A stretch of DNA of 64,000 nucleotides. Source: Prostheceraeus crozeri (lineage: Eukaryota > Platyhelminthes > Polycladida > Euryleptidae). This document shows, in pieces, positions 30,346 to 42,757 of this stretch; position 1 is the first letter of the stretch; each line of letters starts with the position of its first letter. Location: positions 186,001 to 250,000 of the forward strand of contig CAJQUW010012709.1 in the NCBI GenBank assembly GCA_907163375.1. Reading direction: 5' to 3'. The translations under genes were made by a program, and so were the position numbers. The notes under the pieces are model-generated. The model had not been told where the DNA came from, ran no database searches, and was given only the letters and a program-made list of their open reading frames with translations.

Positions 30346-32819
30346 ACAGTAGTTGATGCATTATTGCTTTACATCTTTTATGAAGTCCTATGACTACCAT
30401 TGTATTTGGCAATTTTATCAGACGTTCACTCTATCATCTGGGCGCGTATTTTGCCGAGACGTTTTGTTGCTAAGTTTCCAATACTTTTCGCCTTTTTAGA
30501 GATAACAAGATTTATCATGAAAGGTTTATTTTGGATTAGTTATGTCCCCGAGATTAAATAAACTTCATTTTTAACAAATAATTGTGCAACACTCGAACAT
30601 ATTATTCTTCCGCAGGAATACGCTGTCCACTTCTAACAGCAAAGCAGGTCCAGTGTGTTGTTTTTTGGAGTTTCTAGTTGCAAATTGTATAATCCGCATC
30701 ATCTCGACTTATGAAGTTAATTCGTAAAAACTTGCGGCTCTTCCGTAAAACCTTTAAATCAACTAAGAACTGTCTGCGATAAGAAGACTAAATATTGCAC
30801 AAGATTCAAATATTTGCTTTCGTCTTCATTACATCTGCGTTTCATAAAGTTAAAGGTTCTCAGACGCAGATTGTATGTGTATATAGGTTGACCTTTAATG
30901 ACTATTTATCTGTCTGTGATTTGGATGAAATCAAATACCGCTCGGATACGCGGATTCTCACGACAGTGCCTTGCACTGCGCCTTCTTGTTCAAAATTTAT
31001 CATTGATTAATTAAAAGGGCAATCAAAAATTGACAGATATGCGGAGGGTTTCACCGACGTAGCATTGACTGCAATGCTCACAAGTATATTTATACACTAC
31101 GAAGGATAACTCACTAAAAGGAATGGGATATTTATTGCTTATCATATTTTGTGTTGTTTTAGTGCTTAAGGCTGTTCGCAAAATATATTTTTTCTAAAGC
31201 ACCATTTATGTGGAAATATTATGCTTTATTTGAGAGAGACGAGTTTAAACATAGGGGAAGAGGTTTCAAAATATTTCAGTTTTTTCGTTAGATTCCATTT
31301 TTGGTTTAGAACGATCACATCGTTCAAAGACTTTATATATTTTATGCAAATTCACCAAAGATTTGTATCGATTGCCACAACGTTGATTTTATTCGTTGCT
31401 CCACCAACCTTATATGGCTTAATACGAGTAATTTTGAGAGATGCCGATGTCCATAGCGAAGGCGTACATATCATGAGAGCATTACGACATCATGCATTGT
31501 AGGTCATGGGTAATCATTGCGAACCGGCCCAGACATCTTGAAAGAGACTTAAAATGTTAGACAAATCTCCTCAAGAACTCGAGCCTATTTTAAATAGTCA
31601 TATTCATTACCTAGGCTCCAATCCATTTTTCGAAAGATTTTGGCAGATGTTTTACAAGCAAAATAGAAATAGAAATATGTTTATTCTCCATAGACAACAA
31701 GCATATGAACGATAGCAACCATAGATGTCCATAGCAACAAGCAAAACGAATATCATGGCATATGTTACTGTTAAGATAAAATAGCGATGCAAAATTACCG
31801 GTTATTTTTGAGTTGGGTAATTATTGCTGTCACATTAACAAAAAATAATTACCCTTCACAACACTGGGATCAAGTAGTTGTGGTTCCTTGAAATTTTTGA
31901 AGCGTGCTTTAACTATCTGCTTGCCTTTCTTTCCGAAACAGCACACAAATCCATATTCAGATTTGACCATAGCATTTCCATCTCAACGACTAGATCAATA
32001 AGTCAATTGAGTTTGAGCTTGCCCAATAAATATGAAAACGATCGCTGAATTCATTTTCGTGATGCAAAATAGTGCAAACATTGATTATGTCTAGTTCCTT
32101 AAGTACTGTAATCAAGTATATCTACGTATTTTGAATTTTGTATAGTTAAGTAAGTGCCTATGATTTAGTACAATTTTGATGATGGCCACTTCAGCTGGTC
32201 GAAATGAAAATTTGGTATTTTTAGTTCTACAAAAATTGCATCATGCGCTTGCCAGCATACAATGCCCACTACAAAAAGATTCATCGGAAAGACGTCAGAA
32301 CGAGGTCTAGTCGGCGAGGTAGGGAATTTTTTTGACTCTTGGCATGTTGACTGACCTCTCATTTCTTTGAATTTATGAAAATATTTTGCTAAAAATTGTG
32401 TTTCTGATTAATTTAATTGTAGTATAGACATTGAAGACATGAAGACGTGCGGAGATGATTGTGATGACATTGATTACGCAAACAAGCTACAGAAAGGTGA
32501 CAAGTACGGAAAAGAAAATATATAATGATTAAGTATAAATCAAATGACTTTTTCATATGATTCCATAGACAACCTATTTGCTCAACAGCAGAGCTCTTTC
32601 TATAATGAGGCTTCGGTTTATGGCGTCGTACCGACCATCGGCCATGCGGACACTTATACCTCGGAAAGAGGCAGTTTTCCGACTATTTTTTAATGGGTAA
32701 CAAAAGGGAGTCTCTTAAATGTGGTTTACTAATTGTGCAAATCTTCCATAACTGATTTTAAGAAGCATTATTCAGTGTTTTATGAAGTTAACAGATATAA
32801 GGCAAGCTCTTTAACCCGA
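30346..32819. other. Non-coding stretch
   Basis: Frames of up to 93 codons (31221-31502, +) have no motif. I found no repeat pairing within the window. Confidence 0.35.
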
Positions 32820-33110
32820 GCATCATGGACCTACCGTGGCCAACGCCGAGAGGCCGCCCTGAGAAGATGTGGCGCGAAGCGACACTCACTGATTGCAAGG
32901 AGCTTGGCTTGGAGGGGAGTGATGCTGCCAACCGCGATTTGTGGAAAAAATCCATTGGGGAAAACTGTTCTCCCCACGAAGAATGGTTACTCACTACACG
33001 ATTTATCGTCCATTTCCCACGCGTTCCGATCTTGAACGTCAGTACGCCCAAGGTTTAACGCCGGTTAATGGACGTAAAACGAAAAAGTAAAAGAAAAAGC
33101 AAAGCAAGTG
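32820..33110 (+). mobile_element. LINE 3' fragment
   Basis: The frame 32825-33058 includes PRGRPEKMWREA, KELGLEGSDAANRDLWKKSI, the pattern found at the C-terminus of many LINE ORF2 proteins (GRPxxRWxD...A..R..WR). An A/G-rich tail (AAAACGAAAAAGTAAAAG) follows. Only about 300 bases remain. Confidence 0.6.
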
Positions 33111-34375
33111 CTCTTTGATAAATTGAAATAAGAAAAACATTTGTAACTTTGATAAAATGATGAAATTCGTTTAAATAGTTAGGAAAAATAACTCATCCAT
33201 CGTTTCCACTGATATTTTTCATTCAGCAAGATAAGTTTTCATTAAGCACTACCATAATTTCTGTTTTTTGGAATATTTCCGTTACTTTTGGACAAATCTT
33301 AGGACACAATCAAAATTATACAACCATTCCGGAAATTTCCAGAAAAATCTCGCTACTGCTACAATACACGAATTTATGCCGCAAATTTGCTACAGAAGTT
33401 GACAGGCGTTGCAGAAGTTGCCTTCATCGTCCAGTGCCTTCTGCGGTTGGTATAACAGAATAGTCGATCAATGCGCAAATGACATTGCTGCAACGGACCC
33501 TGTCAAGAAACAATCCTCTATCACACTCTCCTGGTACATGTGGCCTGCTTAATTCGTTTTATTTACAGTTCTTGAATAAAAATGACGAATATGTAGCAGT
33601 CAGCATTTTTCATAGATTCGAGTGAAACTGTGGCAATTCAATAAAACTCAATTTTGATGTGTTTGACACTGAGGTTATTCTATCTTATTATCGCGCATGG
33701 AAGTGAAAGTTAGCTGAATAGTCCGACGAAAATGCGATTTTCGAGCTGGATTTTTTAGCTTCTCAAAAGGTTTCCCTGTGAATAATTTTAGCAGGCAGTG
33801 TGCATTATTTCCTAAATTGGAAATTTCGCTTCTTTTTTGTTATTTGGAGTCGTATGTAACTGCAATCTTGAATCAAAGTCGTGAAATGAACACACATGAT
33901 GATTAATTAAACGATCGTTATACAAACTTTGGCCACTATATCATAATCTAAAACCGGAATACTGATGATAAAACTTTACGTTTGAAGACCATCAAAATAA
34001 TCCTTTCGTTTACCTGATCCTTCTTTGACCTTGGTAATCTGCCTATCAATGCTATTCAATGAGTAAAGTACCTTACTATAATCTTCTCCTTCTGATATCT
34101 CAACACCTCCTCGGCATGCTTTAAACTTCCATCGGAGTTGCGATTCATGTTTTGTTTGACTGTTACTAGGATCTATATGAGCCTATTAGCATTTCAATCT
34201 GTAGTTCCATCACTAAATATGAATAAGGAGAAGTAATTTGGCTATCGTCAAATTTTGTACTTCTTCATAACATTCAATGGTTAAAATAGCGATCAACTGT
34301 TTTTCACAAATCAGATGATGACAGCATAAATAGCGATGTTACCATTCAATGCACCAAAACAGCTTTGAAGCGATT
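33111..34375. other. Non-coding stretch
   Basis: Nothing recognised; no frame over 60 codons is present. Confidence 0.35.
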
Positions 34376-34672
34376 GTGGTTCACCCAATCGACACGTACC
34401 TGTAGATATCATGGAATTGGCTGATTTCACGGACAGGTCTTTTCGTCGACAGGGTGATTCCATCGACAGGTTATTTTATTTCGACAGGTTCGATTTCTAT
34501 GTCCAGAGTCAGAGGTCGTTGGAGTCCGCGATAAAGCTCAAAGATATCATAGCCGGATGTCTATGAATTATTGCGTAAGTTTATGTTTTTAACTATCTAT
34601 GCATGCATGATACTCTTGAGCAAATATCATCCACCTGTCGACTAAAAGTCCAATCGATGAAGTGAACCACCA
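34376..34672. repeat. Short foldback element
   Basis: The ends are GTGGTTCAC and GTGAACCAC, with partial pairing further in (CGAC...GTCG). Inside are spaced CGACAGG repeats (34430-34490). A target duplication was not found, so the limits are uncertain. Confidence 0.4.
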
Positions 34673-34869
34673 CCTTGAAAACATATTCAATACAATGCTC
34701 CCGATCACAGGCACTTGAAATAGCACGACATTCGGGTACATGAAAGTATTTATTCATACTGCTTTTTTGGAGTCGGTATCAAATAACATAGAAATACGAG
34801 TGCTCACCTTGAAAGGCCTTGTTCCAGTGAAGGGGGGGCCTAATTTTCCTCTTCCATCTCGAGTGGTCC

Positions 34870-35277
34870 ATTACATACCCCGGATTTAGGCACCAATGAT
34901 CTTAAGGTTCTCTAACACTTGGCGCTCTCATGTTTTCTCTGGTCGCCCTCTGTTTCGTGGCACTGGCACAGGCATTACCAATGCTAGTTGGGTCCGGTGT
35001 TCGTGAAGTGTCCGTACCACTGCATGATCCCATCAATCGGATGAATCCTGAGTGCTCCGCGAATGTCTTCATTTCTTATCCGGTGTCTTAGTGTTACCCC
35101 GAAGATGCTTCGCAACATACGCATGTCTGTTCCGGCGATTTTTAGCACTGCCCAATACTCGCTTCCATACAGCATCACCATGGTCGTACCATGGTTGTAT
35201 AGACCTTCGATCGCTCTCAGTTTTGTGGGCATCTTCTTGTCATACAAAACATTACGAATATGGTTGGTAAAATTCAA
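34870..35277 (-). mobile_element. LINE 3' fragment, minus strand
   Basis: The 97-codon frame reads VMLYGSEYWAVLK, MRMLRSIFGVTLRHRIRNED and IRGALRIHPID, matching the C-terminal region of RTE-like LINE proteins (YGSExW, MRxLRxxxGxTLxDRIRNExI). The 5' part is missing. Confidence 0.75.
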
Positions 35278-35340
35278 TTGAGCAGGTTTAATTCATAACT
35301 AACTCAATTGAAGCGGGAAAGAGGTGTATTACAGTTTCTT

Positions 35341-36400
35341 TAACAGGTGCCGCGGTGCATGTGAGTATTTGCGCATAGAGTGTATATACTCATTTACTAC
35401 TTGCCGCATGGCTCTTACCAGGGATGCGGAGTCGGAGTCGTAGTTCCGGAGTCCTATCATTTTTGCTGGAGTCGGAGTCCTATCAAATGATAGGACTCCG
35501 GACTCCGGCCTATAACTAGACCCGAAATATAACACAAACAAATTATTTATCCTCGTGCATAGCTGTCACTGTCTTGATGTCAACTTTCTCCGTCAAACAA
35601 AAGTATAGAGACAGCAGTGCATACAAAGCTTGTAATAGTTGAGGGAATGAACCATGATAGTGAAAAAACGATTGTCGTTTCACTCGGTGATTTAGTGGAG
35701 AAGACAAGCCTTCCTAGTCTCGATCACACCTACGCACCAAAGGTCACATCAGAGATAAATTAAATACTAGTTCGCCTGAGAACATTACCTCTTACCCTCA
35801 CGTCAATCGTGTATGTGATGGCTCCTCCAAAGCGCATATTGAAATCAAAAGTGTACTCATATTTTTTGGAGAAGGATGGGGGATCTTCCTGCCTGGTAGA
35901 GACTGGAGAAAACTGTGAAGCACACATCAACAAGATGGAGGAGCCTAGTCGTATGCATCCAACTTAAAGCGACATTTGATGAACTTTCATCAAAGATGAT
36001 TGATAATTGATATATCAATGATCACTAAAGACAGGTTCAGATAAGCCTTGTGATCTATGATGTAGGTTACCAGTTTATTTAAAGAAACTAGGCTATATTT
36101 ATAAATATATTAATAAACTAGGCTAGTCGGAGTCCTATCAACCCCTGGAGTCGGAGCACTATCAAAATGATAGGACTCCGCATCCCTGGCTCTTACTCTT
36201 CCTCTATCACACCATAGTTGTGCATATTTTGCAGCAATATCTTTTTTATTCAGTTCTTGATGGGAATTAAAAATTTTATTCTGTAAATCATTCACTGACT
36301 GCTTGATGACACATACGGATAGCAGCAGAAATATATTGCACTGGTCAGCATAAGCATTTTTACAACCATGATACAACCGTCTTCTAAAATCTGTTGTCAA
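35341..36400 (-). pseudogene. Unidentified minus-strand frame interrupted by the hAT MITE
   Basis: From 36400 a frame reads through KNAYADQC, SHQELNKKDIAAKYAQ and CDRGRVRA to the edge of the MITE. Beyond the MITE it continues in register as MRQVVNEYIHSMRKYS to LLKKL-stop (about 35340). The two parts total nearly 100 codons, and a possible acceptor (GATTTTAG) lies near 36385. The product is not recognised. It could be a terminal exon of a host gene or an old transposon ORF. Confidence 0.35.
35419..36188. mobile_element. hAT-type MITE (770 bp) with perfect 8-base target duplication
   Basis: It starts CAGGGATGCGGAGTC and ends GACTCCGCATCCCTG in inverted form, the CAGGG start being typical of hAT elements. 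The flanks 35411-35418 and 36189-36196 are both GCTCTTAC, an intact 8-base duplication, so the insertion is probably recent. GGAGTCGGAGTCCTATC units repeat near both ends. There is no transposase. It interrupts an otherwise open minus-strand frame. Confidence 0.92.
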
Positions 36401-36639
36401 TATTGATAAAATCCCTTGAAATTATAAATTCATTTGTCATATTGTGTTCGATTTAATATTGTTTCTCATTATCACTGGTTTCCATCCTTGCATCTACAAA
36501 TGAACGTGTAGATTTCAAATTTTATCGTGTTTTAGGTAAAACTGAACATTTGAAAATCCTAGGAAATCTGGTAACGTTTTTATTGGGACCCCTTGTAAAT
36601 CTTTGTCAGAATACAATTTTTTACAAGTTTTAAGAATTT

Positions 36640-37190
36640 TAGAATTCAGTCAGGTGTTTATTTGATAGAGCTCATCGTTTGTGTTCGCCATCTACTTGCA
36701 GTTCTGAGCGAAACTTGCTTTACAAGACTCTTGAAAGTAATTGCTATCCTACCATATTCATTGATAAGTATAATCCTCTGGTCAATCTGAGTCCGAAGCT
36801 TTGCCTAGTTTGACCCCGCTCGAAAAAGGGTGTTTTTACGAGTACCCTTTTGTGGTAATGGCGCCAGTAAAGTCGTTTGTAAACGTATTTTTTCATCGAC
36901 TCAGAAAAATTCTGGCTATTGAGCCTGTTGTTTTGCTGTCAACCTGTCGTATTCCCTCCCGTTGTCTTGAGGATTCTGTACCATCCCTCAGTCGCGCTCG
37001 CCTTATCTATGAATTTTCTTGCGGATGCGGATGCAGTTATATTGGGCGCATTGAGAGATGATTCAGGGTCCGAATGAGGGAGCATTTACCGAAGTGGACA
37101 TTGTCGTCCTCTCTCTAATAAGTCTCCGTCCAGCGCCATTTGTCGGCATGCCATATCTTGTGATAGATTTCAGGACGTACTTTTTCTACT
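36640..37190 (+). mobile_element. Penelope-like remnant, third family
   Basis: Pieces in order are RAHRLCS with SNCYPTIFIDK (end of the RT region), FFHRLRKILAIEP, then LIYEFSCGCGCSYIGRIER and an MREHLPKW-like stretch, giving a GIY-YIG core. It is broken in several places and lacks the RT catalytic part. The two-cysteine CGCGC lead-in to YIG sets it apart from the other copies. Confidence 0.65.
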
Positions 37191-37959
37191 TATTTTTCTA
37201 TTTTATGTGCTCCTCGGTCCCCTTTTCTTCTCCCCATATTATAATCTTAATATATATCTCGTTACCGTCCTGACCTATGTATCCACAAAGATTTAAAACA
37301 CATCCTACGTCTGCCTTGGCTTTAGTTTTTTTCTTTTATCATGCCTTTGTCACTTTCTATTGTCTTCGGTAAATCTAATGTGTTAGTAAATGTACTATTG
37401 AGATATCTCTTAAGTTTGTCCGAATGTCATGTCCGCAGTCTGTGCATTTTGTGTATCACAACCGTCGTACTTCTCCTGAAGAGAGGACGCGAAATAGCTA
37501 TTGGAATGTCAAAATTAGCGTTGTTTTCTTTTCAAATTATGATTGGGCACAAATCTTGTTTTAAAAAAACAATAGTTGAATTTTCTACTTATGGCGCGTC
37601 TTAAAATGCAGAATTCAGAACTATTCACATCAACATCGAATATTTTTTAGAATAGTATTCGAATATTTGTGGACGCATCCCTTTTTCAAATAGGCCTACA
37701 GTATATTAATTGAATAAATGATAATAGATGGGGTAATCTGTACACACTGCATATACTGAACCGAAATTATTCTGTTCAGAAGTTTTCCATCCTATTAATA
37801 ATGATTCTGGCTATTCGATGATGTTTATTATTATATAATTATCAACAATTATAAAATTAATATAGCAATTAATAACAATTATATAATTATTATACAATTA
37901 TCAAGTAATATATAACATACTATACATATAGTTATAATTCGATAGTTTCTACGGCAATG
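37191..37959. other. Non-coding, AT-rich
   Basis: 37800-37930 is an imperfect ATAATTAT-type low-complexity tract. No gene is seen. Confidence 0.45.
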
Positions 37960-38447
37960 CTGTAATATAAAACCTGTAATCACAAAATAAAACATCAATG
38001 AAAGTTAATAAGTTTATTACCCGAGCTTTCGGTCACATACAGTGAGCATAATCATGGGAATGAAAGAAATACATGAGATGACGGAATAAGAAGGGATGAA
38101 ACTATTATGTAATTAGATACAATTAGACAGGAAGGCAGAGCGACGGCCCGGATGAACCCCTGCCGTGAGGATCAACGCTTCGCAAAGCGAGTTGGGCCAC
38201 ATGTCCATTAATGCTAGTCATCGCTGGGAACAGATTGACAGTCTGGTTTTGATGATATCTGGTAAATGAAGATTCCATCACTTTTCTAGTATGCAAATCT
38301 TTAGATTTAAAAATCAATTCAGCATTCCTATAATCAAAAGAGTGATCAAAATCAGCAGAATGAACGTACATAGCATTATTAGCATTATGATTCAAAAAAT
38401 CTCTTTTGTGTTCACTAACACGTGTGGCCAAAGCACGACCAGTAGGA
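37960..38447 (-). mobile_element. GIY-YIG retroelement 3' remnant, minus strand (fourth family)
   Basis: Reads GRALATRVSEHKRDFLNH, then NNAMYVHSADFDHSFDY and HTRKVMESS, the C-terminal half of a Penelope-type GIY-YIG domain. Its last bases CCGAAAGCTCGGGTAATAAA resemble a 3' UTR end. The 5' side stops where the CR1/L2-like LINE begins, so the LINE may have landed next to or within it. Confidence 0.65.
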
Positions 38448-38566
38448 GACTATCTACGAACAACGGGTGCAATCTTGGATGTTTCCGTCTCACAACTGAA
38501 CAATCTAATTCCCAACAGCCGCCGCGAGACCTCGACCGACATAATAATTGATTACGTGAACCCAGA

Positions 38567-39279
38567 ATGGCTCCAAAGAATGACTCATGCAAACATTGCT
38601 CCATGGATGATTGTAAGGCCATGATGAAATCATTCATGGAAAATATGACCCAACTTATAAAAGACAGCTTCGAGAGACACACACAAGCCCTGCAAGCCGA
38701 TATATCTACCATCAAACGGGAAATGGAAAATGAGAAAGTACAACGGCAGATGCTGGAAGCGGAGAATCAGTCTCTACGACGAGAAATACAGAACATAAAC
38801 GACGATTACAACTCCCTCTCCAGTAAGCTCGACGACAATGAACAACAACAGTTGAATAGAGACCTCGTGCTAGAGAATGTGAGGTGTGATCAAGGTGAGA
38901 TCATCGACAGTGAGAAGTTTTCTTCAATTGTTAACTCTGTTCTTAGGGGTAACGTGATTAAAAAAAAGAAGACATAGAAAAAACAACGGCGATAAGAACT
39001 CAACGTAATCGAGGAACTGTGACGGTGATCGCAACACTCCGCACTGTGCTGCTCAAAAGGGCCGCCCTGAGCAAGAAAAAGTTATTCAAAGAGAAGGAGA
39101 TGTACGCGAAGGAAAATTTGACTAGCTATAGGTACAATTTGCTACGCAGAACCAGGGAGTTCGCCAGATCCAACGACTTCAACTATGTTTGGACTAAAGA
39201 CGGTAAGATCTATCTCCGTAAAGACGATCAGTGTAGTGCAATTTTAGTGCGTAATTTTTCTTGCCTTCCTGAAATCTAG
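38567..39279 (+). pseudogene. LINE ORF1 (nucleic-acid-binding, coiled coil), one frameshift
   Basis: The first part (136 codons from MAPKNDSCKHCS) has a long coiled coil around STIKREMENEKVQRQMLEA. The second part (39019 onward) has LLKRAALSKKKLFKEK and NYVWTKDGKIYLRKDD, which is the C-terminal block of CR1/L2/Jockey ORF1 proteins. The frame changes in an eight-A run near 38960. This could be a real slip or an assembly error. Confidence 0.75.
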
Positions 39280-39336
39280 ACATATTTTGTTGGAATAACA
39301 TTGGTGGTTTATAGGACAACACAATAACATTTCTGT

Positions 39337-42267
39337 ATGATGGACAGTACGTCTTCACAAATAAATCACAGTAGTAAGGATCTAAGTGACATAGAAGAAT
39401 TTAGAAGATTTTGCAAGGCAGATAAGAGCAACTTGCGTGTAGTTCATATGAACATACGGTCGCTAAAAGCTAATTTTTTAGAATTCGAACACGTATTTAA
39501 AACTATACCAAAAAATATTGACGTAATAGTGCTAAGTGAATGCTGGATAAATAACATAGATATGTACAAAAACTCACTCCCGGACTACGGAATAGTGTAC
39601 TCAAGTAAATTAAATAGGTCGGGAGGAGTAGTATTATTCTATCGTAAAGAAACTATCTCGCTAATAGACAGTGGTTGCGATTTTATACCAGGAGCAGATT
39701 CAGTTAGTATCACATTCGATTACGCCAAACTAAAATGTCAAACTATAATAGGAATTTATAGATCACCATCCGAGAATGCAAAGAACTTCATAGAAAACAT
39801 GAATACATGGCTAAGAAACCATAATACCACAAATGTCTTTGCAGTGTTGGGTGATATGAACTTGTGTAGAATGAAATATGATAATGATACAAATGTAGAA
39901 GATTTTTATGACTCATTATTAGAATATGCATTGTATCCTACAATCAATTCATATACAAGGAGTTCAACTACGGGAACCACTAGTTTGATTGACCAAATTT
40001 TCATTAACTATAGAAATATTGTTGGAAATAAAGTGTTCTCCGGCAATGTTGACTTAAATATCACTGACCATAGACTCCAATATGTTTTTATACATTTAAA
40101 TAGGTTGAAGGCGAACTTGTATGAAAACGAAAGGCCCTTAATAAGGGTATATAATGAGTCCAACCAACTGAAATTCATTGCGATACTAAATTCTTGCATT
40201 TTTCTCGATAACCGACACGCTGACATAAGTTCTCTAAACTTATATGAAGATTTCCAAAAGCAAATTCATGAAGCTTTTGAGGAAGCTTTCCCGTTAATAC
40301 GCTTATCGAAGAAGAAAGCAAACAGTAAGACCTGGTTTGACAGTGCCTGCACAAAAGCACTACATAAGAAGCAAAAATTGTACAAAGTGTACAAGGCCAG
40401 TCAAAACTGCTCCGATAAAGAACGGTATCATAAATACAATAAGTATTATAAAGCACTTATTCAACAGAAAAAAGATGAGTATAACAGAAATATAATTGAG
40501 AACTGCAAAAGTGACTCCAGAGCTTCCTGGAAATTTATTAATAAACTATTAGGAAAGTCGTCAGACAGACCAATGATTCGAATACTAAATAACGACGAAA
40601 TGATAACCAACACGACTAGAATTTGTAACTCTTTTAATTCCCATTTTAACGAAGTTGGGAAACTGTATGGAACTCAACCTAGCAAAAGAAACGATTTCGC
40701 AGAATATTTGGGAAAGCGCATAGACAAGTCCTTTTTCTTTAGAGAAATAGAGTCATAAGAAATTAAAGACATACTAATTAAAATGAATGATAAAAAAGCT
40801 ACAAATGACAAAATACCATTGAAAATCTTTAAACTATGTCCGGACCATGTGATCGATAGACTTACCTACATTTTAAACAAAATAGTACGTGATGGTCACA
40901 TGCCAACTACTTTAAAAACCTCCAAAATTATACCAGTCTATAAAAAAGGATCAAGATTGGACATGAACAATTACAGACCAATCTCTTTACTTAGCTACGT
41001 AGACAAGATTCTCGAAAAGGTTATACACTCCAGATTATACAGTTATTTAGATAAAATAGAGTTTCTCAGTCCAAATCAATTCGGTTTCAGAGAACATCAC
41101 TCAACAGAGCTATCACTACTTTCCGTCATGAATAGAATATATACAGCAGTAGAAGCTAAAGAATTCATAATGTTATTATCAGTAGATTTTCGGAAGGCCT
41201 TTGAAATAATAAGACATGACATACTAATAGAGAAGTTAGAGCATATAGGAATAAGGGGATTTACCTTAGACTGGTTCAAGTCGTATTTAAACAGTAGAAG
41301 TCATCAGACTGTAGTAAATGGTGTTCTCTCTGAAGCATTATATACCAAAACAGGAGTACCTGAAGGTTCAACTTTAGGTCCTCTTCTATTTCTTATCTAC
41401 ATTAATGATATGCATAACATTTTCCCCAAAGACGAATTGAATATATTTGCTGATGACACCACTCTTATACTTAAGAGCAGAAGCCTAGAAAGTCTCTTTT
41501 CCACGGCAAAAAGCAGATTAGACTCACTGGAAAAATTCAGTAAGGCAAATGGCATCCGTCTTAATGATAGCAAGACGGAATATATGATAATTCATCCCCA
41601 TCGCTCTAAAGAAATAGACCAGGATTTGTACCAAAACCAAACAAAGATTAATAGAGTAAATTGCTTAAAACTATTGGGTGTACATATAGACATGAATTTG
41701 AGTTTCACTTCACATGCAAATACGATACTTAATACCAAATTAAGAAAATTCTTACCTATATTTTACAACTTAAGACGATGCCTTCCACTAGAATGTCTAT
41801 TAAAGATATATTTTGCCAATATACATTGTATATTAAACTATTGCATTCTTATCTTTCACCAAGGAAAACGAAGTAACATAATTAAACTAGAAAAACTTCA
41901 AAGGAGATTACTTAAAGTTATATTTAGAGTTAAGGCCAATGAAGTAGGTTCACACATGACGAAACATAGAATATTAACGGTCAGCGATATGTATCGCTAC
42001 AAAATGCTGAGTCTCTGCTATAAGATGATTTATAAGGTCGATGATTTACCGCATTTTCTTGGAAACATCCACAAACCCCAGAGTGGCAGCTCATTAAGAA
42101 ATAAAGTTAACCTCCGGATACCATTTCATAGGACAAGCTTAGGGCAACGTAGTATTGACTTTGCCTCAGCGATTGAATGGAATTTACTTCCTCGTAGCAT
42201 TAAAGAAATAAGAGAATATGATAAGTTCCAAAAAAAGCTTAAACAAATACTAGTCAGCAAATACTAA
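39337..42267 (+). pseudogene. LINE ORF2: endonuclease and reverse transcriptase, one in-frame stop
   Basis: The frame from ATG 39337 to 42267 is continuous except for TAA at 40756-40758. The APE-type endonuclease has HMNIRSL (N39), LSECW (E68), LGDMNL, LIDQIFIN and ITDHRL. The RT follows with NYRPISLLSYVDKILEK, NQFGFREHHSTE, SVDFRKAFE (motif A), GVPEGSTLGPLLF (motif B) and FADDTTL (motif C). Motif A has KAFE where KAFD is usual, and motif B has PEGS where PQGS is usual. The C-terminus has the IEWNLLPRSIKE block common to CR1/Jockey relatives. Confidence 0.9.
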
Positions 42268-42757
42268 CAGAAACGAAAGTTGCAATATCTGAGGTAACTA
42301 AGAGAGATGATAGTGTGCGAATGGAAAATATCAAATGCTATTCCAACCCTGATATTGTATCCCGGACATTGGCATATAATAGCCCAAGTATGTGATTTGT
42401 AAGTATATGTGTATGTGAACTTTCATGTATGTATCTTGTATGACGATCACTGACCTGTTGTTTGGCTGTACATACCTTGTGTGAGAGTATCTAGGATATA
42501 TGTTTATATGTATAATGTAAATGATTTTGATGTGTGAGTAATTTTAATCTGAACTTTTGTTAGCGGGGCTAGGTTCCTACTCTCCCACAGTGCTCTGGCC
42601 CCGCCCACCTCTACATTTATCTGTATTGTATTATATTTAGTATTTTGTAAAAGTAATAAATGTATATATCTGTATTTATCTACGAGTATATGTAAATGTA
42701 ACGATCCTTGTACAGATTTTGTATTGGTGGAAAATATATTTCTATTTCTATTTCTAA

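Larger units (their letters stand above)
38448..42757 (+). mobile_element. CR1/L2-like LINE, nearly full length
   Basis: It has a 5' leader, ORF1, ORF2 with endonuclease and RT, a 3' UTR and an (ATTTCT)n-like microsatellite tail at about 42735-42757, the kind of end used by CR1/L2-group LINEs. The only damage seen is one frame slip in ORF1 and one stop in ORF2, so the copy is young. The 5' limit is set by the adjoining GIY-YIG remnant. Confidence 0.88.

Noticed and set aside
37800-37930. Dense AT-rich repeats considered as an origin or satellite
   Set aside because: Irregular low-complexity sequence without a defined unit.
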